Part shown: one piece after another, positions 1-6,007 of the stretch | Layout of the letters: each line of letters begins with the position of its first letter | How positions within the stretch are numbered: the stretch's first letter is position 1 | Source: Rhodanobacteraceae bacterium | Lineage (GTDB): Bacteria; Pseudomonadota; Gammaproteobacteria; Xanthomonadales; SZUA-5 | Length of the DNA stretch: 7,422 bases | Assembly: GCA_003233535.1 (NCBI GenBank) | Contig: QIMA01000355.1 | Coordinates: 1 to 7,422, forward strand | Direction of reading: 5' to 3' | Translations under genes and position numbers: made by a program | The notes under the pieces: model-generated | What the model was told of the DNA's origin: nothing | Seen by the model: only the letters and a program-made list of their open reading frames with translations | Database searches by the model: none

Positions 1-74
1 ATTTCGGGCCCCGAGCGCTGATTTCAACGCGAGAACGCCGCTTCGAGCAGGGATGAGGTGAAGATCGAGAGTCA

Positions 75-88
75 GCTGCCAAAGCAGC
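75..88. repeat. Short perfect inverted repeat
   Basis: GCTGC at 75-79 and GCAGC at 84-88 flank a 4-base CAAA loop. The stem is only 5 bp and no T-run follows on either strand, so it is not a convincing terminator. Confidence 0.4.
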
Positions 89-127
89 CCGCCCAGCGTT
101 GCCGGATCGGGTCTTTTCTTGCAGTGC

Positions 128-177
128 GCCAACTATCCGGGGCGTTTCCAGTGCCCCCCTGGTTCAAGCTAGTTGGT
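128..177. repeat. Nested inverted repeat in the left intergenic region
   Basis: The outer arms are CCAACTA (129-135) and TAGTTGG (170-176), a perfect 7-bp pair extended by one G-T wobble (128/177). Inside them GGGGC (139-143) pairs with GCCCC (153-157). Two nested stems in 50 bases of non-coding DNA suggest a folded RNA or a dispersed intergenic palindrome. There is no T-run on either side, so simple termination is not the best reading. I do not recognise the family. Confidence 0.5.
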
Positions 178-205
178 CGCTGCCTTCAGGTAGAAGTACA
201 GGACT

Positions 206-243
206 GAGGGCTGAGAAAAGCCAAAAGCCCTTGAGCTCAGCCT
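206..243 (-). repeat. Inverted repeat downstream of the kinase gene, possible weak terminator
   Basis: GGCTGAG (209-215) is the perfect inverse of CTCAGCC (236-242), and the stem extends by two more pairs across a 1-base bulge. The loop is 20 bases. Read on the minus strand the hairpin lies about 55 bases after the kinase stop codon, the right place for the 3' end of the operon, but the T-rich part (GGGCTTTTGGCTTTT) is in the loop and not after the stem. A Rho-independent role is therefore doubtful; it could instead be an RNA 3'-end stabiliser. Confidence 0.35.
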
Positions 244-298
244 CGATTGTCATCGGCCACCAGCCCGATTGACCGCAACCTACGATTTGCCCTCTGCC

Positions 299-2443
299 CT
301 ACATCGGCAGGCGTAATCGGAATAGCGCGCCGCCGTGTTCGCTGGTTTCTGCGCGGATCTGGCCGCCGTGCTCTTCGACGATGCGTTTGACGATAGCCAA
401 GCCCAGCCCGGAGCCCTTCGCCTTGCTGGTCACGTAGGGTTCGAATAGCCGTTCACGCACGTTTTCAGCAATGCCGGGACCGTCATCGGTGATGCGCAAC
501 TCGACAAAGTTGCGGGTTCCCTCGCTGATCAGTTTGACGCTGATCCAGACCTGCATAGTCTGCTGATCATTGGCCGCTTCGCTCGCGTTCTTAAGCAGGT
601 TATGCAGCAGTTGTCTGAGGCGTCCGCTGTCTACCCGCAGCGGTGGCAACTCTTCGGGTAACTCGACGTGGATATGCAGACGCTGTTGCTCGCCGCGATA
701 CAGCTCGACGACCTCCAGAATTAGCGGGGCCAGCGGCTGACGTTCGGGATTTAGGCGCGGTGCGCGGGCGTAATCGCTAAAAGCATTGACCATGGATTTG
801 AGCGCATCTACCTGCGCGACGATCGTGTTGGTGGCGCGATCTAAGACTTGGCCGTCCTCGGCGCCCAGGCGGCCGAGATAGCGATGGCGCAAGCGTTCAG
901 CAGCCAGCTGTATCGGCGTTAGTGGATTCTTGATCTCGTGGGCAAGCCGTCGAGCCACTTCGCCCCAGGCGCTCTCGCGTTGCTGCCTGTTGGCCTCGCT
1001 TTGATCCTCAAATAGCACGACTAGGCCGGCCTCATCGGGCAGCCTAGCAGCGCGCAACAGCAGTTTGCGGCCATCGATCAGCGCAACTTCCTCGCGCCAT
1101 TCTTGTGCCTCCGAAGCGTAGCCCCGCTCGATCGCATCGGTGAGCGGCTGTAGACCGGGTAGAGCGGCAGCCATTTCCGCCGAGGTCAGACTGATGGTCG
1201 AGCTCAAATCGACTTCCAGTAGATCCTGGGCTGCGCCATTGCAGCCGAGTAGGCGCAAGCTGCTGTCGAAGGTGATTACACCGGAACTGATTTTCTCGAT
1301 AACCGTAGCCAGAAACGCGCGTTCGGACTCCAGCGCATCCTGGGAACTGCGAACCTGCACGTTGGCAGCGGCCAAACGCGTGGTCATCCGATTGAACGAG
1401 CGGGCCAGTGCGGTCAGTTCATCGTCTCCTTGTTCGGGCAGCCGCACGTCCAGGTCGCCCGCAGCGATCGCTTCAGTAGCGGCAGCCAAGTCGCGAATCG
1501 GCGTGCTCAGCCGGCGGGCCAAGGCAAAGGCTAGAAACACGGTGCCTAGCGCGGCGGCTAGCAGGACGAAGCTGAGTACGGCGCTCAAGGTATAGCGCAG
1601 CGCATTGCGCAAAAAACTGAGGCGAGTGTAGGCCAGGGTTTGCGCCTCCAGCCGCCGAGTTAACTTGCCGAGCTGCTGATCAAAGGCAAAGCGCGCCTGC
1701 AAGATGGGTGGATTGCGCTGCGCGCCGAGCGGGATGATCAACCGAATCACCTGACCTCCAGACGGCGATTCCAGCAGCATCAGGCCTTCACTGCCGGCGA
1801 AACCGTTGCTGGGTAATTCCGGATACAAAGGCAGCAGGTAGCGCGCGTCAGCAGCGGCGCTGGCGACGATTTGCCGGTCGCTGGCAAAGACCGTCAGCTC
1901 TAAAGCGGCAATCCGGTCAATCGTCTGGTCCAGTTGGTTGGCGACTGCCGAACGGTCGCTCGGATTGAGCAGGGCAATGGTCTCCCGCAGCGCGTTTCGG
2001 TGTTGCTCCTGGGCCAGCTGCACCGAGCGTTGAGCAACCTGCAGTGCGTTGTCCAGGGCTTGCGCTACGTCCGGCTGGAACCAGCCCTCAATGGAGCTGT
2101 GAACGAATTTCATAGATGCCGCATAGAGCAGCAACAACGGCGGCAGAGCGACCCACAGCATGTGTCGAATTAGGCGCCAGGAGAGTCTGGCGCCAGCCTC
2201 TCGACGCTGCGCCGCTGCACGCAGCTGCAGCATGCGTGCGGCCGAGGCGACCATCAGAATTGCCAGCGCCAGGGCCGCGCTGATCATTACCGCCGGCGCT
2301 GCGGGGTCGATGCTCGGTGCAAAAGCTGTGCCCGAGCCGTCCAGCAGCAGCGCGAGGATGCCGAGCCAGAACGCCGCCACCCACGGTAGCAAAGTGATGA
2401 TGCGGCGAATGATCGGCATGCCGCTGACGTCGGTATGCTTCAT
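299..2443 (-). CDS. NtrY-like membrane sensor histidine kinase (HAMP-PAS-HisKA-HATPase)
   Basis: This is a two-component sensor kinase of the inner membrane. Four hydrophobic segments are visible (about residues 15-34, 51-73, 94-113 and 284-309). The stretch 114-283 between the third and fourth is the likely periplasmic sensor. A HAMP linker follows (about 308-362), then a PAS domain (about 372-480), then the kinase core. The H box is AHEIKNPLTPIQL with phospho-acceptor His502; the wording NPLTPIQLAAERL is typical of the NtrY group. The ATP-binding part has an N box (LLHNLLKNASEA, Asn619), a G1 box (DDGPGI, 653-658), an F box (LFEPYVTSK, 666-674) and a G2 box (GSGLGLAIVKRI, from 677). All key residues are present. 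The start ATG overlaps the stop of the DUF4390 gene (ATGA), with GGGAAA 7 bases upstream. The signal sensed is unknown. Nitrogen control is not implied by the family name, and no partner regulator gene follows in the window. Confidence 0.93.
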   Translation of the reverse strand: MKHTDVSGMPIIRRIITLLPWVAAFWLGILALLLDGSGTAFAPSIDPAAPAVMISAALALAILMVASAARMLQLRAAAQRREAGARLSWRLIRHMLWVALPPLLLLYAASMKFVHSSIEGWFQPDVAQALDNALQVAQRSVQLAQEQHRNALRETIALLNPSDRSAVANQLDQTIDRIAALELTVFASDRQIVASAAADARYLLPLYPELPSNGFAGSEGLMLLESPSGGQVIRLIIPLGAQRNPPILQARFAFDQQLGKLTRRLEAQTLAYTRLSFLRNALRYTLSAVLSFVLLAAALGTVFLAFALARRLSTPIRDLAAATEAIAAGDLDVRLPEQGDDELTALARSFNRMTTRLAAANVQVRSSQDALESERAFLATVIEKISSGVITFDSSLRLLGCNGAAQDLLEVDLSSTISLTSAEMAAALPGLQPLTDAIERGYASEAQEWREEVALIDGRKLLLRAARLPDEAGLVVLFEDQSEANRQQRESAWGEVARRLAHEIKNPLTPIQLAAERLRHRYLGRLGAEDGQVLDRATNTIVAQVDALKSMVNAFSDYARAPRLNPERQPLAPLILEVVELYRGEQQRLHIHVELPEELPPLRVDSGRLRQLLHNLLKNASEAANDQQTMQVWISVKLISEGTRNFVELRITDDGPGIAENVRERLFEPYVTSKAKGSGLGLAIVKRIVEEHGGQIRAETSEHGGALFRLRLPM

Positions 2444-2943
2444 CGCAGCGTTTCCCAGCCGCTATTGAGCTGCCAGTCGGACTGCAATCGTGCCGGCAAG
2501 CGCAGCGGCGGCGGTAGATGCCGCACCCTTAGACGAACGCGTAGCTGCCAGCCGCTGCCGTCGGGAACCGCGACTGGCGGCGGATTCTCCAGCGCGTCCA
2601 GCAGCGCCGGTCGAAAGGCAAAGCCGCGGGCCGGTTGATCCTGATGTTCGAGCAGGTAGCGATCCTGCAGCGGCGCGTAGCGGGCTTGCAAATGTACGCC
2701 CGGTAGTGGCGCAGCGCAGCGACCCTGTATGCATCGGCGCCACTGGATGACCAAAGGCAAAGTGATGCCGTGCTCCAAGGCCATCGCAGGAGCGCCGTCG
2801 AGGTTGATGCTGAGCTGAACTTGCACCAAACCTTGATCAGCGGCACCCAACCGTCTTAGATCGACGATATCAAGTGAGCCCGCAGTGGCCGGACCCAGCG
2901 CGCATAGCAGCAGCCAGAGGCAAATGATTTGCAGGTGTGTCAT
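2440..2943 (-). CDS. DUF4390 family secreted protein
   Basis: The protein has 167 residues. Residues 1-21 form a signal peptide with a hydrophobic core and a likely cut after ATA or AG, so the mature part is probably periplasmic. The family is recognised by a central DRYLLEHQ segment (about 93-100), a following AFRPALLDALE stretch, and a C-terminal block with PPPLRLPARL and SDWQLNSGW. The biochemical function of DUF4390 is not known. Two cysteines in the sequence RRCIQGRC, six positions apart, could form a disulphide after export. The stop codon overlaps the kinase start (ATGA), so the two proteins are probably made together; a periplasmic helper or ligand-binding partner of the kinase is my inference. 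The gene starts 64 bases after rsmB, and I see no good ribosome binding site before its ATG. The ATG fits the signal peptide well, so I keep it. Confidence 0.8.
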   Translation of the reverse strand: MTHLQIICLWLLLCALGPATAGSLDIVDLRRLGAADQGLVQVQLSINLDGAPAMALEHGITLPLVIQWRRCIQGRCAAPLPGVHLQARYAPLQDRYLLEHQDQPARGFAFRPALLDALENPPPVAVPDGSGWQLRVRLRVRHLPPPLRLPARLQSDWQLNSGWETLR

Positions 2944-3007
2944 TTGCGCAGTGTAGCCGGGGCTGCCGCGAGCGTAAGCAGAACCCGGTTCACGTAGCGC
3001 TCAACGT

Positions 3008-4312
3008 TTACGCTCGCTCCACGGCGGCGTAAAAGAAGCCATCTTCGTCATTGTCACCGGGTAGTACCTGCAGGCCGTGCGGCATCCACGCATTCACAAC
3101 AGTGCCTTCGGGTCGCCAATGACTGAGCTGTGCGCGCTCGGCTGCCTCCAGATTGTCGACAAATTCGGTAATAACCCCCTGATTTTCAGCCCGAAACACC
3201 GAACACGTGGTGTAGATCAGGCGTCCCCCTGGCGCGAGCAATGGCCAAAGCGTGTGCAGCAAACGCAGCTGGATTTGCGCCAGTTGCTGCGGATCGCTAG
3301 CCCGACGCAGCCATTTGATGTCTGGATGGCGTCGGGTCACGCCACTGCCAGTGCAGGGGGCATCGATTAGGATGCGGTCGAATGGCTCACCGTCCCACCA
3401 CGAATCGAGCTTGCACGCGTCAGCGCAACGCACTTGCGCCTTCAGGTCCAGGCGCCGCAGATTCTCTTCGATCCGCTGCACCCGTTCGGCGTCGATGTCC
3501 AACGCCAATACCTCTGCGTCCGGGCAGCGTTCCAGTAATTGTGCGGTCTTGCCTCCCGGCGCTGCACATGCAGCGAGAATGCGCTGTCCGGCTTGCGGCT
3601 GTGCCCATTCCACCACGCGCTGAGCGGCTGCATCCTGCACCGACAGCATGCCGTTGGCGAAACCAGGCAGTTGTTCAACCGGCACGGGTGGATCCACACG
3701 CAAGGCGTCGGCCAGCTCTGGATGCGGCTTTGCGACTAGACCGGCTTCGGCGATGCGTTCGAGCATGCTTGCTCTGTTGCCGCGCTGCGTGTTGATCCGC
3801 AACCACAGCGGCGCACGCTGGTCGTTTGCGCGCAAAATTGCACCGGCTTGCTCAGGCCAATCTTGTTCCAGCTGTTTGATCCACCACTGCGGGTGCTCGC
3901 TACGCGCTACCGGGTCAAGCGCCAATTTGGCGTCTAGGCTCTCGCGTTCGCGCACATAGCGTCGTAGCAGTGCATTGATCAATCCGGCTTGCCGCGGCAG
4001 GCCGAGTTCTCGGGCGGCTGCAACGCTCTCGGCGACGGCGGCATGACTCGGTGTCGCCATGTGCCGCAACTCGGTCAAGGCGCACATCACGACCGCGTCC
4101 AGTAACGGCGGCCGTTCTCGATCAGGGTGGCTGAGCAGCATCCGCAGCAGTGCCCGAGCCGAGCCCAAATGGCGAATGCAGGTGTAAGCGAGCGCCTGTG
4201 CGAATGGTCGCTGGCGGCTGTCGACTGCCTGCGCGGCGACTGCCTGATCCAGCGAATGGCCGTTGAGTACAGTGGCCACGGCGCGTGCGGCGGCTTGGCG
4301 GGCGTGCGTCAT
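3008..4312 (-). CDS. rsmB: 16S rRNA (cytosine-967-C5) methyltransferase RsmB
   Basis: RsmB (Fmu/Sun) transfers a methyl group from S-adenosylmethionine to C5 of C967 in 16S rRNA. The length of 434 residues is normal for the family. The N-terminal part (about 1-135) has the NusB-like RNA-binding fold, with helices around ARQAAARAVATVLNG and INALLRRYVRER. The C-terminal methyltransferase domain shows the SAM-binding motif AACAAPGGKTAQLLE (about 247-261), the acidic motif LDIDAERV, motif IV DAPCTGSGVTRRHPDIKW with Cys320, and motif VI YTTCSVFRAENQ with Cys370. Both cysteines used by RNA m5C methyltransferases are present. The chain ends in DGFFYAAVERA as expected. The start ATG overlaps the fmt stop codon (ATGA), and an AGGA ribosome binding site lies 9 bases upstream inside fmt, so translation is likely coupled. 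No damage is seen. Confidence 0.97.
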   Translation of the reverse strand: MTHARQAAARAVATVLNGHSLDQAVAAQAVDSRQRPFAQALAYTCIRHLGSARALLRMLLSHPDRERPPLLDAVVMCALTELRHMATPSHAAVAESVAAARELGLPRQAGLINALLRRYVRERESLDAKLALDPVARSEHPQWWIKQLEQDWPEQAGAILRANDQRAPLWLRINTQRGNRASMLERIAEAGLVAKPHPELADALRVDPPVPVEQLPGFANGMLSVQDAAAQRVVEWAQPQAGQRILAACAAPGGKTAQLLERCPDAEVLALDIDAERVQRIEENLRRLDLKAQVRCADACKLDSWWDGEPFDRILIDAPCTGSGVTRRHPDIKWLRRASDPQQLAQIQLRLLHTLWPLLAPGGRLIYTTCSVFRAENQGVITEFVDNLEAAERAQLSHWRPEGTVVNAWMPHGLQVLPGDNDEDGFFYAAVERA

Positions 4313-5223
4313 CGGCGTAAGTCCTGTCGGGCGTTCAGATAGTCGGTAACCGATTGCGCTTTGCCTCCGGGCCGCTGTAGACGCCGCAGACTTAGCGCGC
4401 CCTCAGCGCAAGCGATAACCAATTGCCCGCGTTGCGCCTGCAGAATTTCTCCCGCTGGTCCGTCCCCTGCGACCACTTCCGCGGCGTGAATTTTGACCCG
4501 CTCACCGCCCACTTCGGCCTCGGCCACTGGCCATCCGGTGAGTCCGCGAATCAATCGATCAAGGTCAGTTGCGCTGGCAGACCAGTCCAGTAGTGATTCA
4601 CTGCGGGCCAGCTTGTGAGCGTAGGTGACACCCTGTTCGGGTTGCCGCTGCGCTTGCATGGGTACGCCACGCTCTAGCGCTTCTATTGCCTGGGTCAACA
4701 GTTTGGCTCCCATCGCGCTGAGACGGTCATGTAAGTCTAGTGCGTTGTCTTGCGCGGCAATCGCGCAGCGGTCCTCTAGCAGCACCGGGCCGGTATCCAG
4801 ACCACGTTCCATCTGCATTAAACACACACCGGTCTCGCTGTCTCCAGCAATCAGTGCGCGCTGTATCGGCGCCGCGCCGCGCCAGCGCGGCAGCACACTG
4901 GCGTGAATGTTCCAGCAGCCGTGCTTGGGTGCCTCCAGTACCGGCACCGGCAGAATCAACCCGTAGGCGACGACGACCATCAAGTCAGCATTGAGCTCGC
5001 TGAGCGCTTGCTGCGCCTGCTCATCTTTGAGGCTCTGCGGCTGGAAAACGGGCAGCCCGGCCTCTAGCGCCAGTTGCTTGACCGGCGAGGCCTGCAGACG
5101 CCGGCCGCGACCGGCGGGCCGGTCAGGCTGGGTATACACGGCCACAACCTGTGCCGATGACTCCAGCAGTGCAGCTAAGCAGGGAACAGCGAAATCCGGC
5201 GTACCGGCAAAAATTACACGCAT
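4309..5223 (-). CDS. fmt: Methionyl-tRNA formyltransferase
   Basis: Fmt adds a formyl group from 10-formyltetrahydrofolate to initiator Met-tRNA in the cytoplasm. The 304 residues are close to the usual length. The N-terminal catalytic domain begins MRVIFAGTPDFAVP and contains YTQPDRPAGRGRRLQASPVK (30-49), a loop typical of the enzyme for tRNA recognition. The active-site triad is present: Asn105 and His107 in NIHASVLPRWRG, and Asp143 in GLDTGPVL. The C-terminal tRNA-binding domain (about 205-304) carries RGLTGWPVAEAEV and the end motif LQRPGGKAQSVTDYLNAR. The gene follows def after 45 bases and overlaps rsmB by 4 bases. An AAAGAGAG ribosome binding site 6 bases before the ATG supports this start. 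Def removes the same formyl group, so pairing the two genes is functionally expected. Confidence 0.97.
   Translation of the reverse strand: MRVIFAGTPDFAVPCLAALLESSAQVVAVYTQPDRPAGRGRRLQASPVKQLALEAGLPVFQPQSLKDEQAQQALSELNADLMVVVAYGLILPVPVLEAPKHGCWNIHASVLPRWRGAAPIQRALIAGDSETGVCLMQMERGLDTGPVLLEDRCAIAAQDNALDLHDRLSAMGAKLLTQAIEALERGVPMQAQRQPEQGVTYAHKLARSESLLDWSASATDLDRLIRGLTGWPVAEAEVGGERVKIHAAEVVAGDGPAGEILQAQRGQLVIACAEGALSLRRLQRPGGKAQSVTDYLNARQDLRR
4322..4325 (-). promoter_or_regulatory. Ribosome binding site of rsmB inside the fmt 3' end
   Basis: AGGA on the minus strand lies 9 bases before the rsmB ATG, within the last codons of fmt. Together with the ATGA overlap it supports the rsmB start and coupled translation. 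Confidence 0.6.
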
Positions 5224-5229
5224 TACAGA

Positions 5230-5237
5230 CTCTCTTT
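5230..5237 (-). promoter_or_regulatory. Ribosome binding site of fmt
   Basis: AAAGAGAG on the minus strand ends 6 bases before the fmt ATG. It is a reasonable Shine-Dalgarno match and fits the start that gives the family N-terminus MRVIFAGTPDFAVP. Confidence 0.55.
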
Positions 5238-5258
5238 AGATAGGTCGGCGGTATGCCA

Positions 5259-5274
5259 GCGTTAGGCGTTAGGC
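5259..5274. repeat. Short tandem repeat (GCGTTAG, about 2.3 copies) over the def stop codon
   Basis: The 7-base unit GCGTTAG occurs at 5259-5265 and 5266-5272, followed by GC. It covers the def stop codon (TAA at 5271-5269 on the minus strand). The repeat is short and may be chance or a small slippage duplication. Confidence 0.5.
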
Positions 5275-5805
5275 CGAAACTTCAGCCGTTTCGCGCTCCA
5301 GTCTCGCCCGCTTCTCCAGTTTTTTGCGAACCATTTGGCGCTTCAGTGGCGACAGATAATCGACAAACAGCTTGCCCTGCAGGTGATCCATTTCGTGTTG
5401 GATGCATACAGCTAACAGATCGTCTGCTTCGATCGTAATCGACTCTCCGTTGCGGTTTAGTCCGGTCACCACGATGCGCTCAGCACGAGTAATGTCGGCA
5501 GTAATGGTCGGTACTGACAAACAACCCTCGCTGCAGGTTTGCACGCCCTCACGTTCGATGATCTGCGGATTGATCAGGACGATAGGTTCGTCGTGATCTT
5601 CGCTGACGTCAGCGACCAATAGCTGACGATGGACGTCAACTTGAGTGGCGGCCAAGCCGATCCCTGGCGCGTCGTACATGGTCTCAAACATGTCGCCGAT
5701 TAGCGTGCGCAGAGCGTCGTCGACCACCTCTATGGGCGCCGCCTTGGTGCGTAAGCGCTCGTCTGGAAACTCCAATATCTGCAATTTCGGCATGAAACTA
5801 CTCAT
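5269..5805 (-). CDS. def: Peptide deformylase
   Basis: Def is the metal-dependent hydrolase that removes the N-formyl group from new proteins at the ribosome. The 178 residues are typical for a bacterial type 1 enzyme. All three signature motifs are intact: GIGLAATQ (48-55, Gln55), EGCLS (93-97, metal ligand Cys95) and QHEMDHLQG (136-144, metal ligands His137 and His141, catalytic Glu138). The metal is usually Fe2+ in the cell. The loop after motif 2 reads [12 protein letters not shown] where I would expect a Gly and an aromatic residue (VPG.Y.), which is unusual. Two starts are possible: ATG at 5805, with GAGA 3 bases upstream, and ATG at 5793, giving [16 protein letters not shown], closer to the usual family beginning. 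I keep the upstream one with doubt. It is the first gene of the minus-strand cluster. Confidence 0.96.
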   Translation of the reverse strand: MSSFMPKLQILEFPDERLRTKAAPIEVVDDALRTLIGDMFETMYDAPGIGLAATQVDVHRQLLVADVSEDHDEPIVLINPQIIEREGVQTCSEGCLSVPTITADITRAERIVVTGLNRNGESITIEADDLLAVCIQHEMDHLQGKLFVDYLSPLKRQMVRKKLEKRARLERETAEVSA

Positions 5806-5813
5806 TGATCTCT

Positions 5814-5837
5814 ATGGGGACTAGGCTCCCATGAGCC
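5814..5837 (-). promoter_or_regulatory. Paired small hairpins in the def leader
   Basis: On the minus strand GGCTC and GAGCC (5833-5837 and 5824-5828) form a perfect 5-bp stem with a 4-base loop, ending 18 bases before the upstream def ATG. The loop sequence ATGGG (5832-5828) is also the complement of CCCAT (5818-5814), which lies just before the GAGA ribosome binding site. The two stems share bases and exclude each other. They could switch access to the start region; this is inference from pairing only, and the stems are short. Confidence 0.3.
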
Positions 5838-5943
5838 GCACGGGTCCGCAAGCAAGCCAAGCCAAACCGCGCTAGCGTGCCAAAAAACGTGTCGTTTGGG
5901 CGTTAAAAAGGCAAAAATGCGGGCGCGAACTCAAAAGCCGAGC

Positions 5944-5973
5944 TTGCTGCTCGTTTTCTATACCTGCTATCTG
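5944..5973 (+). promoter_or_regulatory. Candidate sigma-70 promoter for the LysM gene
   Basis: TTGCTG (5944-5949) and TATCTG (5968-5973) are separated by 18 bases. TACACT at 5977-5982 is another possible -10 but lacks a good -35. Either would place the transcript start about 20-35 bases before the gene. Confidence 0.3.
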
Positions 5974-5985
5974 TACTACACTGAA
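5957..5985 (-). promoter_or_regulatory. Candidate sigma-70 promoter for the def cluster
   Basis: On the minus strand TTCAGT (5985-5980) and TATAGA (5962-5957) are separated by 17 bases. The -10 is fair and the -35 is weak. It would give a def leader of about 140-150 bases containing the two small hairpins. It overlaps the candidate promoter of the divergent LysM gene. Confidence 0.3.
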
Positions 5986-5993
5986 GAAAGTTC

Positions 5994-5998
5994 GGGGA
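5994..5998 (+). promoter_or_regulatory. Ribosome binding site of the LysM gene
   Basis: GGGGA lies 9 bases before the ATG at 6008, which favours that start. A second ATG at 6017 (MLKKALAVV) has weaker upstream signals but also gives a good signal peptide. Confidence 0.5.
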
Positions 5999-6007
5999 AT
6001 CAGGTAG

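Larger units (their letters stand above)
1..298. other. Gene-free stretch downstream of the kinase gene, with inverted repeats
   Basis: I see no supported gene here. On the minus strand one frame is open from an ATG at 252 for 29 codons (starting MTIEAELKGF), stops with TGA near 165, and then stays open to the window edge. The residues match no family I know and there is no ribosome binding site. A response regulator receiver domain, expected after an NtrY-like kinase, is not visible: no ATG on the minus strand opens an Asp-Asp-containing receiver start. The stretch contains three inverted repeats (75-88, 128-177, 208-242) but no clear T-run terminator. It could be a spacer, the remnant of a decayed gene, or the flank of a repeat that extends left of the window. 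Confidence 0.6.

Noticed and set aside
165..252. Small minus-strand frame of 29 codons after the kinase
   Set aside because: No ribosome binding site, no homology I recognise, and it spans the inverted repeat at 208-242.
1140..1595. Plus-strand open frame of 151 codons opposite the kinase
   Set aside because: It is antisense to the HAMP/PAS region, Ser- and Ala-rich, without a recognisable domain or ribosome binding site.
2944..3007. Possible internal promoter before the DUF4390 gene (TACACT just before the ATG)
   Set aside because: The matching -35 is poor (TTACGC) and the -10 would lie too close to the start codon for a normal leader.
3382..3795. Plus-strand open frame of 137 codons opposite rsmB
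   Set aside because: It is antisense to the conserved methyltransferase motifs; the Arg- and Ala-rich composition is typical of shadow frames in GC-rich genes.
5885..5897. Small hairpin AAACG/CGTTT followed by T residues on the minus strand, upstream of def
   Set aside because: It looks like a tiny terminator or attenuator, but the stem has only 5 bp and is AT-rich, too weak to claim.
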